Translations under genes and position numbers: made by a program
Shown: in pieces, positions 1 through 6,559 of the stretch
How positions within the stretch are numbered: position 1 is the first letter of the stretch
Layout: each line of letters opens with the position of its first letter
NCBI GenBank assembly: GCA_024278655.1
Contig: JAJRSV010000146.1
Location: 1 to 7,577, forward strand
Direction: 5' to 3'
From: Bacteroidota bacterium
GTDB taxonomy: Bacteria; Bacteroidota; Ignavibacteria; Ignavibacteriales; Ignavibacteriaceae
Length of the DNA stretch: 7,577 bases
The notes under the pieces: model-generated
What the model was told of the DNA's origin: nothing
The model's database searches: none
Seen by the model: only the letters and a program-made list of their open reading frames with translations

Positions 1-407
1 ATTCCCGAGATTGCGCCTGTTGCCTGATAATCTTTCCAGCCGGAACCGGAAATATACCCGCGCACAATACATTCAATCGGAACAACCTTTGCTTTTTTAA
101 CAAGCATCGATCTTCCGGTTAAAACATCGGCGTATTCTTTACATTCTTCCGGGTATTCATCAACATTGGTTGTAACCAGATGATTGGCAATTACGTCTTC
201 TATATATTTAAACCAGAACTCCGATATTTTTGTTAGAACCATTCCTTTATACGGAATTCCCTGACCCATTATCACATCAAAAGCAGAAAGACGGTCGGTA
301 GAAACAAGCAAAAGATATTCACCCACTTCGTAAATATCCCTTACTTTTCCTTTGGCGAACAGTTTCAGATTTGGGAAATCGGTTTCGAGTATAACTTTCG
401 GCTGCAT
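1..407 (-). CDS. purC: SAICAR synthetase (phosphoribosylaminoimidazole-succinocarboxamide synthase), 5' part only
   Basis: This is the N-terminal ~135 residues of PurC; the 3' end lies beyond the left edge of the window. The enzyme is cytosolic and joins CAIR to aspartate using ATP in de novo purine synthesis. The reading starts MQPKVILETDFPNLKLFAKG and contains the substrate-loop segments GKVRDIYEVG (residues ~20-29) and STDRLSAFDV (~36-45). It then shows the family signature VPIECIVRGYISGSGWKDYQ near residues 110-129, which fits the PROSITE SAICAR synthetase pattern (P-x-E-x-[IV]-x-R-x3-[TAS]-G-S). The GYISGSGWKDYQ wording resembles the longer (~300 aa) yeast/Bacteroidota-type PurC; this is inferred, since the C-terminus is missing. 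The ATG at 407 is preceded by AGGAA at a proper distance. It is divergent from the transporter at 584. Confidence 0.96.
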   Translation of the reverse strand, partial: MQPKVILETDFPNLKLFAKGKVRDIYEVGEYLLLVSTDRLSAFDVIMGQGIPYKGMVLTKISEFWFKYIEDVIANHLVTTNVDEYPEECKEYADVLTGRSMLVKKAKVVPIECIVRGYISGSGWKDYQATGAISG

Positions 408-444
408 TGCTTTTTCCTGAATTATAGTAATTATAGTGATGCGA

Positions 445-473
445 AATATAGCTACACTCCCCTGATTATTCAA
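445..473 (-). promoter_or_regulatory. Predicted sigma-70-like promoter of purC
   Basis: Read on the minus strand, TTGAAT (473 to 468) is followed after exactly 17 nt by TATATT (450 to 445). These match the -35 and -10 consensus at 4/6 and 5/6. Transcription would begin near 438, leaving a leader of about 30 nt that contains AGGAA before the ATG at 407. No purine-repressor palindrome or riboswitch fold is evident in this short leader. The same box style recurs ahead of the transporter and the antitoxin, which strengthens the call, but it is a by-eye prediction. Confidence 0.5.
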
Positions 474-504
474 CATAACCGGCATATCAAATAATAAAAA
501 CAGT

Positions 505-533
505 TTGATTCGGGAGTAAAGGATGATTATTTT
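505..533 (+). promoter_or_regulatory. Predicted promoter of the POT-family transporter
   Basis: TTGATT (505-510) and TATTTT (528-533) are separated by 17 nt. The same stretch can be read in Bacteroidota style as TTTG (504-507), 20 nt, then TA-n-TTTG (528-534), one base shorter than the usual TAnnTTTG. Transcription would start near 540, giving a leader of about 45 nt with AGAGAGG just before the ATG at 584. The promoter lies in the 176-nt divergent spacer shared with purC. Confidence 0.42.
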
Positions 534-583
534 GCCCGCAATTTAAAAAAGGAATTCGCCCGTAAAACAAGCAGAGAGGTTTT

Positions 584-2134
584 ATGTCGTCCGATAAAAT
601 AAGCATAAAAGATTTTCCAAAAACATTCTGGGTAGCCAATACATTAGAAATATTCGAGCGAATGGCTTGGTACGGATTCTTTGCCGTTTCCTCGCTTTAC
701 ATTACCGGCGCCGTTAGCGAAGGCGGTTTGGGTTTTACCGACGAAGACAGGGGAATTCTGCAGGGAGTTGTTACGTTTTTCCTTTATCTCTTTCCTGTTG
801 TAACGGGCGGATTGGCAGACAGATACGGGTTCAAAAAAATGCTGATTGCCGCTTTTCTGGTACTGGTTCCTTCCTACTATCTGCTCGGTCAGTTAAAAAC
901 TTTTCCCACATTCTTTTTTGCATTTATGTTAGTTGCACTCGGTGCCGCTATGTTCAAACCCGTAATTATCGGAACCGTATCGAAAACAACAAGCGATAAA
1001 ACTTCATCGATGGGCTTCGGAATTTTTTATATGATGGTTAACATCGGCGGCTTCATCGGTCCGATTGTGGCGGGAATAGTAAGAGCAATTTCGTGGGAAT
1101 ACGTTTTTATTGCTTCGGCAGGATGGATTTTAGTTAATCTTGTTATCGTAAACATTTTTTATAACGAACCCGAAACAAAAGGTTACGGAAAAGATGTCCG
1201 TTCGCTTCAGCAGGTATTAAAAGATATGGTTGAAGTGTTAGGTAACGGAAGATTCTTCCTGTTTGTTTTCGGATTGCTTGTTGTATTGGTAATGGGTTCT
1301 AAATTTACTTCGGATAATACGGTTACATGGAGTGATATTGTACTAATCTCCGTTTTATGGACGGTAATCAATTTCGGTTACGATTTTATTTTGAAAATTA
1401 AAAAAACAGGCAAAGATAATCCCTGGTATTTAACTCCGATGAAATTAGGCGACTGGCGTTTCGGGCTGTTCCTTTTGCTTATGTCGGGATTCTGGACAAG
1501 CTTCAACCAGATTTTTTACACGCTTCCTTTACACATCCGCGATTTTGTAGATACTACCGATTTGATGAATGCATTCACCGGTTTTATGAGTACAATCGGT
1601 TTAGGTTCATCAATACAGGGCTTTAAGGATTCGATGGCGGTGAACGGACAGATTAATCCCGAATACATTATCAATCTTAATGCAGGTGCAATAATTTTAT
1701 TTCAGATTGGTGTGTCGTACTTTGTGAGCAAGCTTAAGCCGTTCACAACTATTTTCTGGGGAGTTGTGATAACGGTTGTTAGTTTTTCGATAATGATTTT
1801 CGGCTACACAGGATGGATTGTTGTGGCAGGAATTATTGTTTTTTCATTCGGCGAAATGATGGCAAGTCCAAAATCGAAAGAGTACACGGGTAAGATTGCG
1901 CCTCCAAATAAAGTTGCACTTTATATGGGTTACTTTTACTGGTGTGTAGCATTGGGTAATCTGTTCGGCGGAATTTTATCCGGTCAGCTTTACGGTGCTT
2001 TTGCACGCGATATGCAACGACCCGACCTTATGTGGCTGGTGTTTGCACTTATCGGGTTATTAACAGCAGTGCTTATTTTCTTTTACGATAAGTTTGTTAT
2101 AAAGAAAAAAGTAAACAGCGAAGCTGCGGAATAA
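584..2134 (+). CDS. POT/PTR2-like proton-coupled oligopeptide-type transporter (MFS)
   Basis: A 516-residue multi-pass inner-membrane protein of the major facilitator superfamily, most like the proton-dependent oligopeptide transporters. Helix 1 carries the POT ExxER motif (E22-I-F-E25-R26) followed by a YG pair (30-31). MFS motif A is GGLADRYGFKK at 75-85. A lysine in FKP (124-126) and FYMMVNIGG (148-156) match POT motifs in helices 4 and 5. Near the C-terminal half, GEMMASP (423-429) matches the conserved helix-10 glutamate/SP motif. These residues in the family couple proton and peptide binding. Deviations are FKPV where POTs usually have FKPN, and NIGG in place of NxGS. Peptides are therefore the likely but unproven substrate; another small organic solute is possible. 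An extra hydrophobic stretch around 224-275 separates the two six-helix halves, as in 14-helix bacterial POTs. AGAGAGG precedes the ATG. The gene stands alone and converges with the CBS gene 4 nt away. Confidence 0.85.
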   Translation: MSSDKISIKDFPKTFWVANTLEIFERMAWYGFFAVSSLYITGAVSEGGLGFTDEDRGILQGVVTFFLYLFPVVTGGLADRYGFKKMLIAAFLVLVPSYYLLGQLKTFPTFFFAFMLVALGAAMFKPVIIGTVSKTTSDKTSSMGFGIFYMMVNIGGFIGPIVAGIVRAISWEYVFIASAGWILVNLVIVNIFYNEPETKGYGKDVRSLQQVLKDMVEVLGNGRFFLFVFGLLVVLVMGSKFTSDNTVTWSDIVLISVLWTVINFGYDFILKIKKTGKDNPWYLTPMKLGDWRFGLFLLLMSGFWTSFNQIFYTLPLHIRDFVDTTDLMNAFTGFMSTIGLGSSIQGFKDSMAVNGQINPEYIINLNAGAIILFQIGVSYFVSKLKPFTTIFWGVVITVVSFSIMIFGYTGWIVVAGIIVFSFGEMMASPKSKEYTGKIAPPNKVALYMGYFYWCVALGNLFGGILSGQLYGAFARDMQRPDLMWLVFALIGLLTAVLIFFYDKFVIKKKVNSEAAE

Positions 2135-2138
2135 AGAA

Positions 2139-2600
2139 CTAAACTTCAGTGGTTTTTTCTTTAGGTTCGGCTACACCTTTAATATAAGTTACAAGCTGAT
2201 CAATCATAAAGCTGTTCTCGTCTAAAACGGCATTAACAACATCACCGATTGAGATGATTCCGATAAGCTTATCGTCTTCCATTATCGGCAGATGCCTGAT
2301 TCTCTTTTTGATCATAATTGCTTGTGTGTTTTTTATCGATTGGTCTGGATGAATACATATTACTTCGGAAGACATAATTTCCTTTACCGGAATTTCCTTC
2401 GAGAACTTTCCTTTAAGAATTACTTTTCTTGCATAATCACGTTCCGACATAATTCCGCACAACTCGCCTTTATCCAAAACCAAAACTGCACCTATGTTTT
2501 TCTCTGCCATTAATTTTAATGCGTCGTAAACTGTTGTATCGGGTGTAACCGAATAGATTTGATTTCCTTTTTTTTGTAAAATTTGCCTGATTGTTTCCAT
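2139..2600 (-). CDS. Two-CBS-domain protein (putative adenine-nucleotide sensor)
   Basis: A 153-residue soluble protein made almost entirely of a tandem CBS pair (Bateman module). CBS1 spans about residues 14-62 (YSVTPDTTVYDALKLMAEKN, then GIMSERDYARKV). CBS2 spans about 77-127 (ICIHPDQSIKNTQAIMIKKR, then GIISIGDVVNAVL). Both keep the [S/T]-x-x-D ribose-phosphate contact (S52-E-R-D55 and S117-I-G-D120), so binding of AMP/ATP or a similar ligand is expected from the family; the partner it regulates is unknown. A short charged tail (KGVAEPKEKTTEV) follows. Stand-alone proteins of this size are common, so it is probably not a fragment. The ATG at 2600 has AAGGAGAG directly upstream. It lies 98 nt downstream of the YgjP-like gene on the same strand and appears to have its own promoter. 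Confidence 0.93.
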   Translation of the reverse strand: METIRQILQKKGNQIYSVTPDTTVYDALKLMAEKNIGAVLVLDKGELCGIMSERDYARKVILKGKFSKEIPVKEIMSSEVICIHPDQSIKNTQAIMIKKRIRHLPIMEDDKLIGIISIGDVVNAVLDENSFMIDQLVTYIKGVAEPKEKTTEV

Positions 2601-2620
2601 ATTCTCTCCTTTTTTCCTTT

Positions 2621-2656
2621 ATAATAGTAAATTATAACCGTTTAAGCAAGCTTAAA
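2621..2656 (-). promoter_or_regulatory. Predicted promoter and overlapping palindrome upstream of the CBS gene
   Basis: On the minus strand, TTGCTT (2649 to 2644) and TATTAT (2626 to 2621) are 17 nt apart; a perfect TATAAT also lies at 2636 to 2631. The -35 box sits inside a perfect palindrome with arms TTTAAGC and GCTTAAA (2641-2647 and 2650-2656) and a 2-nt centre. A palindrome over the -35 region is a common place for a repressor to bind, but no regulator is known. The downstream ribosome site AAGGAGAG (2611 to 2604) serves the ATG at 2600. Confidence 0.4.
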
Positions 2657-2698
2657 ATTTGCAAAAATTGACAAATGAATTACTAAGTGAACTTATTG

Positions 2699-3418
2699 TT
2701 ACCAAATTTTAGTGCTGTAAACGTTTAATTTTTTATCGATTGTTTTGGCGTTACCGTATATTTTGTCGAGTAAAGCCCAAAACCTGGCTCCATGGTTCTG
2801 CTCAACGGTGTGTGCCAATTCATGAAGGATTACATAGTCAACCAGTTCATCGGGCAAACGCATTAAGTGTAAGCTTAAATTAATGTTCCCCTTTTTCGAA
2901 CAACTTCCCCAACGGGATTTGGTATTTTTAATAAACAACCTGTTGTATTCGAATCCGTATTTCCGTGCAAGTTTTTCAACCCGGGCAGGCAATTCGAGCT
3001 TTGCCTCAATTCTCAGTGTTTCTTCAATTACCCTTCTTATCATAAACTGAACCCTGTCGTCGGTTACTTTTAACTGGCGGGGATAATAAACTTTTATCTC
3101 ACCCCCATTTACTTCGGCAAATATCTTATCTTTGTCGTGCTTATAAAGTCTTAGCCGGTGTTTCCTTGTTCTGAAATCAGTGTTTTCATCGAACACCGTT
3201 TTCTCTTTTTGCATTTGTTTCATCTTCTGCTGATGCTTCCTTATCCAGTCTATCTTACCTATTACAACTTCTTCCGCTTCCTTAAAGCTTACGAAATCGG
3301 GCAATGAAACTTTTACTCCGTTGGCGGCAGACACTCTTATGTTTATGCTTTTAATACGATTCTTCTTTATAAGAGTTACCGTACCGATATCCTTAATTTT
3401 TACCTGCTTACTCGACAT
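2699..3418 (-). CDS. YgjP-like (DUF45/WLM clan) zinc metallopeptidase
   Basis: A 239-residue soluble protein of the YgjP-like metallopeptidase family (PF01863), close to the family's usual ~230-240 residues. The zinc site is HELAH at 199-203, with the third ligand H209 in NHG (H-E-L-A-H-x5-H), followed by the typical FW (213-214). Just upstream is the family hallmark KNTKSRWGSCSKKGNINLSL (164-183) and an LPDELVDYVILHE lead-in. The N-terminal half (1-130) is a lysine-rich, beta-strand-dominated region with IRVSAANGVKVSLP and a WIRKHQQKM helix, as in relatives. There is no signal peptide, so it acts in the cytoplasm. The family is widespread, often described as a predicted metal-dependent hydrolase, and its substrates are unclear. 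The ATG at 3418 has no clear Shine-Dalgarno sequence, unlike its neighbours, but no better in-frame start is near and the N-terminus fits the family. Confidence 0.93.
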   Translation of the reverse strand: MSSKQVKIKDIGTVTLIKKNRIKSINIRVSAANGVKVSLPDFVSFKEAEEVVIGKIDWIRKHQQKMKQMQKEKTVFDENTDFRTRKHRLRLYKHDKDKIFAEVNGGEIKVYYPRQLKVTDDRVQFMIRRVIEETLRIEAKLELPARVEKLARKYGFEYNRLFIKNTKSRWGSCSKKGNINLSLHLMRLPDELVDYVILHELAHTVEQNHGARFWALLDKIYGNAKTIDKKLNVYSTKIW

Positions 3419-3720
3419 AAATTTTTCACAAATAATTTTTCAAAAAAAAACATTCTAAATTAAAGAAATTACCCGGAAATTCAGTCTACGAACAAAAAGG
3501 TCAATAAAATCTGTCATTACTAAACAACCGGTTCAAACTCCGTTTTTTTAACAATCATTTTTACAAAATTACGCCTGAAAGTTGCTTTACATTCCGAAAT
3601 GAAATATTTTTTAAGGAATAATTATTGATAATAATTCAGCGTTCATCTGATATCATATCTTCACAATCCCCCTTTTGATAGATTAGATGTTTTTTTTAAT
3701 TAACACAGAGGAGACATCCA
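3419..3720. other. Divergent intergenic region between the YgjP-like and LamG-T9SS genes
   Basis: About 300 nt of AT-rich DNA without a convincing gene. It must hold the start signals of both flanking genes. On the minus strand a TAGAAT (3457 to 3452) could be the -10 box of the metallopeptidase gene, with only a weak TTTCCG as -35. On the plus strand a candidate promoter lies at 3582-3610, and another TTGATA (3625-3630) lacks a good partner. AGAGGAGA (3707-3714) is the ribosome site of the next gene. I see no RNA gene, tandem repeat or strong hairpin here. Confidence 0.6.
3582..3610 (+). promoter_or_regulatory. Candidate promoter of the LamG-T9SS gene
   Basis: TTGCTT (3582-3587) and TATTTT (3605-3610) are separated by 17 nt. 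The -10 hexamer is the same as that proposed for the transporter and the antitoxin, and the -35 hexamer the same as that proposed for the CBS gene. The -35 match to consensus is weak (3/6), and the leader would be about 100 nt long, so this is tentative. Confidence 0.25.
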
Positions 3721-4650
3721 ATGGGAAAATTCATTACAACAACTGTTCTATTTCTTCTAATCCTTACCGGATTAACATTTGCACAAATTCCACCCGATTT
3801 AACCCTGATAGCTCATTACAAGCTTGACGGAACACCTGATGATGCTACCGGTAATAACGGTCCTATTCAATTAACAAACGCACCCTACCAGGACGGCGGT
3901 ATATATTTGAATGGAATTTATATAGGAAACGATCCGGTAAACGGTTCCGATGCTACAACGCCGACAATCGATAGCTTAAATTTCAAAAAGTTTGCTATCG
4001 AGGCAATGTTTAAAATTACCGACGTGCAAACTAATCCTGTTTTTGTCGGTGGAACCGGCTGGCGCTGGATGGGATTTTATATTTTCGATTCTACCGTAGC
4101 TTTCATGTATAACAATGGTAACTTTGTTTCATCTTCAACAGTAATTTCCTTTAATACTTTTCATACGGCTACAATTGTTTACGATTCAACTATTCAAACT
4201 GCAAGTTGGTACCTCGATGGCAATCTGGTAGGTTCACAGGTTTTTGCATTGGCTCATGGCAACGATAAAAATGTATCAACTTCCAACTTTGGAATGGGTT
4301 TTGTATTTAAAGGTATTTTTGATGATTTAAAAATTTATTCGCTTTCCAATGTTACTGGAGTGGATGATGAAGACGGCTCGACACCTGTTGAGTTTAAGCT
4401 GAATCAGAATTATCCGAACCCGTTCAACCCAAGTACAATAATCAAGTACGCAATAGGCAGCAGGCAGTATGCAACACTAAAAGTTTATGATGTTTTAGGA
4501 AACGAAATTGCTACCCTGGTTAACGAAGAAAAACCCGCCGGAACTTACGAAGTTAAATTCGATGCTTCGAATCTTTCAAGCGGAATTTACTACTACCAGT
4601 TAAAAGCAGGTTCTTTTATTCAGACAAAAAAAATGTTGCTGGTTAAGTGA
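3721..4650 (+). CDS. Secreted LamG-like (concanavalin-type) protein with T9SS C-terminal sorting domain
   Basis: A 309-residue predicted secreted protein. Residues 1-21 form a Sec signal peptide (basic MGK, hydrophobic core TVLFLLILTGLTF, cleavage likely after A21 in TFA|QIPP). Residues ~26-208 resemble a LamG/concanavalin-like jelly roll: it opens LIAHYKLDGTPDDATGNNGP, has AIEAMFKI (92-99) and WYLDGNLVGS (163-172), and closes FDDLKIYSLS (200-209), the usual last strand of such domains. These folds commonly bind carbohydrate, but no ligand can be read here. Residues ~217-309 are a T9SS type A sorting domain (NQNYPNPFNPST at 228-239, LKVYDVLGNE, PAGTYEVKFDASNLSSGIYY, ending KKMLLVK). In the family this tail directs outer-membrane passage and is usually removed on attachment to the surface. 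The start is supported by AGAGGAGA 6 nt upstream. A terminator follows at 4735. The LamG call is by pattern and less certain than the sorting domain. Confidence 0.88.
   Translation: MGKFITTTVLFLLILTGLTFAQIPPDLTLIAHYKLDGTPDDATGNNGPIQLTNAPYQDGGIYLNGIYIGNDPVNGSDATTPTIDSLNFKKFAIEAMFKITDVQTNPVFVGGTGWRWMGFYIFDSTVAFMYNNGNFVSSSTVISFNTFHTATIVYDSTIQTASWYLDGNLVGSQVFALAHGNDKNVSTSNFGMGFVFKGIFDDLKIYSLSNVTGVDDEDGSTPVEFKLNQNYPNPFNPSTIIKYAIGSRQYATLKVYDVLGNEIATLVNEEKPAGTYEVKFDASNLSSGIYYYQLKAGSFIQTKKMLLVK
4495..4635 (+). repeat. T9SS sorting-domain DNA repeat, copy 1
   Basis: This 141-nt stretch encoding the last part of the sorting domain aligns without gaps to 6365-6505 in the neighbouring gene, with about 16 mismatches by eye (~89% identity). 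Most mismatches are silent. The preceding CTD segment with the NYPNPFNPST motif is also nearly identical. The N-terminal domains of the two proteins are unrelated. Confidence 0.85.
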
Positions 4651-4670
4651 TTTCCGGGAACTTAATCAAT

Positions 4671-4691
4671 AATCCCGACCTTGCCGGGATT
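4671..4691 (+). other. Short stem-loop in the 3' untranslated region
   Basis: AATCCCG (4671-4677) pairs perfectly with CGGGATT (4685-4691) around a 7-nt loop. No T-run follows, so it is not a classical terminator. It may be a processing or stabilising hairpin, or one copy of a dispersed palindrome. Confidence 0.5.
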
Positions 4692-4734
4692 GCTGTTAAC
4701 ATTAAAATCACAAATGAAAATAAATCCAATTAAT

Positions 4735-4771
4735 AAAGATGACATCTTGCAAAAAGATGTCATCTTTTTTT
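4735..4771 (+). terminator. Rho-independent terminator of the LamG-T9SS gene
   Basis: AAAGATGACATCTT (4735-4748) and AAGATGTCATCTTT (4754-4767) form a perfect 14-bp stem with a GCAAA loop. It runs into seven consecutive T residues (4765-4771). It lies 84 nt after the stop codon. The left flank has only three A residues, so it should act mainly on the plus strand. The identical stem recurs at 6560. Confidence 0.88.
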
Positions 4772-4786
4772 GTCCGGATTAATAGT

Positions 4787-4811
4787 TAATCGATTACTGC
4801 CGGTGCACCGG
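4787..4811. promoter_or_regulatory. Adjacent perfect palindromes upstream of the propeller gene
   Basis: TAATCGATTA (4787-4796) and CCGGTGCACCGG (4800-4811) are both perfect palindromes, 3 nt apart and about 145 nt before the next start codon. The second is strikingly GC-rich for this region. They could be regulator-binding sites or restriction-type chance palindromes; no regulator is recognised. Confidence 0.3.
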
Positions 4812-4954
4812 TTACCTCTCAACATTTACCCGATGTTACTATTTCACTTCTAAAAAATTTTATCTCTTCCAATTTATTTAATGAATAAAACTTTTTAACT
4901 TTAAACCGAAAATAAAACCACTGTATTTTATTTTTCATTTAAAGGAGAGATGCA

Positions 4955-6520
4955 ATGAAGACAATTTCTACTACTTTTATTTCGCAGCTAATGATTTTCT
5001 TTTTTCTCCTCCTGCCGTCTATACACGCACAACCCGGATGGTATTTACTGAACTCGGGTACAACGAATAATTTAAGAGGTGTAATGTTTGCCGATGCCAA
5101 TACCGGTTATGTGGTAGGCGATAACGGTACGGTACTGAAAACAACAGACGGCGGCGTAAACTGGAGTTCCTTATCCGTAGGAACATCACAAAATCTTAAC
5201 AGGGTTTATGTATTTAATGCGGACCATGCCGTGGTTGTTGGAGACGGAGGATTTTCAGCTTATACCACAGACGGAGGTGCAAACTGGACTGCAACAACTA
5301 CGGGTGTGGCAGACAATCTTTTATCAGTAAGTTTTAACGGTTCCAATCTCGGTATTGCGGGAGGCACTTCTCAAACAATCATTGCATCCACCGATGCCGG
5401 TGCTACGTGGAGTGTAATTCAAACCGGGTTTTTCGGCGGCGGCTTTTGGGGTGCATACGTTAACCCTTCGAACGATTATATATACGTTTTCGGTAAGAAT
5501 GCTATCTTTCAACCACTGTTCGGTTCTTCAACCGACGGAGGCAGCAACTGGTTCTGGAATGCATTCTACTTTAACAGTAATGAAGGCACCGGCTACGATG
5601 TATTCTTCTTCGATGCCAACAACGGAATAGTTTGCGGGAGTTTATGGGACGGACAAGGCGCCATCGCATTAACTTCTGACGGAGGTGCAAACTGGAGCAC
5701 ATCAGTTTTTCCGCTCGTTCTCTTTTCTCTCGATTTTCCTTCGCCCACCGTAGGTTATGCTGTGGGTCTTTCCGGCTTTATACTTAAAACTACGGATGGC
5801 GGTGTAAACTGGGTAACACAGGGTTCAATGGCAACGGTTGATTTAAGAGACGTTGATTTTGTCGATAATATAATCGGATATGCCGTTGGCGATAACGGTA
5901 CGATAATTAAAACCGAAGACGGCGGAATTATTCCGGTTGAGTTAACTTCCTTTACGGCTTTTGCGGATAATCAGAATGTCCGTTTGAAATGGACAACTGC
6001 AACCGAAACCAACAACAACGGATTTGAAATAGAACGAAACCGAAATAATGATGCGCAGGAATGGGAGAGAATCGGATTCGTTGAAGGCAACGGAACAACT
6101 ACCGAACCGCATAGTTATTCATTCGAAGACGAAGTTGAAGAACCGGGCAGCTACTTTTACAGATTAAAGCAAATTGATTACGACGGCAGCTTTGAATATT
6201 CAAGTGTAATTGAGGTTGATGTAAAACCGATAACTGAATTCTCGTTAAGTCAGAATTATCCAAACCCATTCAACCCAAGTACAAAAATAAAATTCAACAT
6301 TCCCTCTCCTTACCAAGGAGAGGGACAAAGGGTGAGGTTTACAACGCTGAAAGTGTACGACGTTTTAGGAAACGAAGTTGCTACTCTGGTTAACGAAGAA
6401 AAACCTGCCGGCACATATGAAGTTGAATTCGATGCTTCAAATCTTTCAAGCGGAATTTATTACTATCAGCTAAAAGCCGGTTCTTTCATTCAGACTAAGA
6501 AGATGATCTTGATGAAATGA
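4955..6520 (+). CDS. Secreted YCF48/Asp-box beta-propeller with Fn3-like domain and T9SS sorting domain
   Basis: A 521-residue predicted secreted protein. Residues 1-26 are a signal peptide (hydrophobic MIFFFLLLPSI, cleavage likely in IHA|QPG). Residues ~28-325 contain seven Asp-box-like turns at 63-70 (TTDGGVNW), 104-111, 145-152 (STDAGATW), 192-199, 240-247, 279-286 and 319-324 (TEDGG, no Trp). They are spaced 39-48 residues apart, as expected for a seven-bladed propeller of the YCF48/BNR type (YCF48 itself assists photosystem II assembly; here a general binding or surface role is more likely). Residues ~326-424 form an Fn3-like domain (IPVELTSFTAFADNQNVRLK to FYRLKQIDYDG) often found ahead of T9SS tails. 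Residues ~427-521 are the sorting domain (QNYPNPFNPST at 433-443, ending KKMILMK). Between strands of the tail, SPYQGEGQ (451-458) is an 8-residue excess over the sister protein, encoded by a DNA palindrome. AAAGGAGAG supports the ATG at 4955. Confidence 0.92.
   Translation: MKTISTTFISQLMIFFFLLLPSIHAQPGWYLLNSGTTNNLRGVMFADANTGYVVGDNGTVLKTTDGGVNWSSLSVGTSQNLNRVYVFNADHAVVVGDGGFSAYTTDGGANWTATTTGVADNLLSVSFNGSNLGIAGGTSQTIIASTDAGATWSVIQTGFFGGGFWGAYVNPSNDYIYVFGKNAIFQPLFGSSTDGGSNWFWNAFYFNSNEGTGYDVFFFDANNGIVCGSLWDGQGAIALTSDGGANWSTSVFPLVLFSLDFPSPTVGYAVGLSGFILKTTDGGVNWVTQGSMATVDLRDVDFVDNIIGYAVGDNGTIIKTEDGGIIPVELTSFTAFADNQNVRLKWTTATETNNNGFEIERNRNNDAQEWERIGFVEGNGTTTEPHSYSFEDEVEEPGSYFYRLKQIDYDGSFEYSSVIEVDVKPITEFSLSQNYPNPFNPSTKIKFNIPSPYQGEGQRVRFTTLKVYDVLGNEVATLVNEEKPAGTYEVEFDASNLSSGIYYYQLKAGSFIQTKKMILMK
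6302..6337 (+). repeat. REP-like palindrome read in frame within the sorting domain
   Basis: CCCTCTCCTT (6302-6311) and AAGGAGAGGG (6315-6324) are perfect 10-bp arms with a 3-nt ACC centre, followed by the tail ACAAAGGGTGAGG (6325-6337). This matches in style the dispersed CCCTCTCC...GGAGAGGG...GGTGAGG repeats seen in many bacterial genomes (recalled, not searched). Compared with the sister gene, the coding sequence here is 24 nt longer, so the frame is kept. Confidence 0.65.
6365..6505 (+). repeat. T9SS sorting-domain DNA repeat, copy 2
   Basis: Partner of 4495-4635: the same 141 nt without gaps, about 89% identical. Together with the shared terminator stem downstream, it suggests that the 3' parts of the two genes share an origin while their N-terminal domains do not. 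Confidence 0.85.
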
Positions 6521-6559
6521 TTCTCTCGTTTAATATCAATTATATATTCAACCATTAAT

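Larger units (their letters stand above)
4651..4954. other. Intergenic region between the two T9SS-substrate genes
   Basis: About 300 nt without a gene. In order it holds a weak stem-loop (4671-4691), a strong rho-independent terminator (4735-4771), two short perfect palindromes (4787-4796 and 4800-4811), and AT-rich DNA leading to the ribosome site AAAGGAGAG at 4941-4949. A TATTTT at 4924-4929 could be a -10 box for the downstream gene, but the hexamer 17 nt upstream (TTAAAC) is poor. An out-of-frame ATG-CAA-TGA at 4950-4958 overlaps the real start codon and is probably accidental. Confidence 0.6.

Noticed and set aside
2292..2513. Open frame of 73 codons on the plus strand
   Set aside because: It lies entirely antisense to the CBS-domain gene, shows no recognisable domain, has a cysteine- and aromatic-rich random look, and has no ribosome site.
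4950..4958. Mini upstream reading frame ATG-CAA-TGA overlapping the propeller start
   Set aside because: Its ATG is only 2 nt from the ribosome site, too close for good initiation; probably a chance overlap.
5324..5512. Open frame of 62 codons on the minus strand
   Set aside because: Antisense within the well-supported propeller gene; no ribosome site and no family resemblance.
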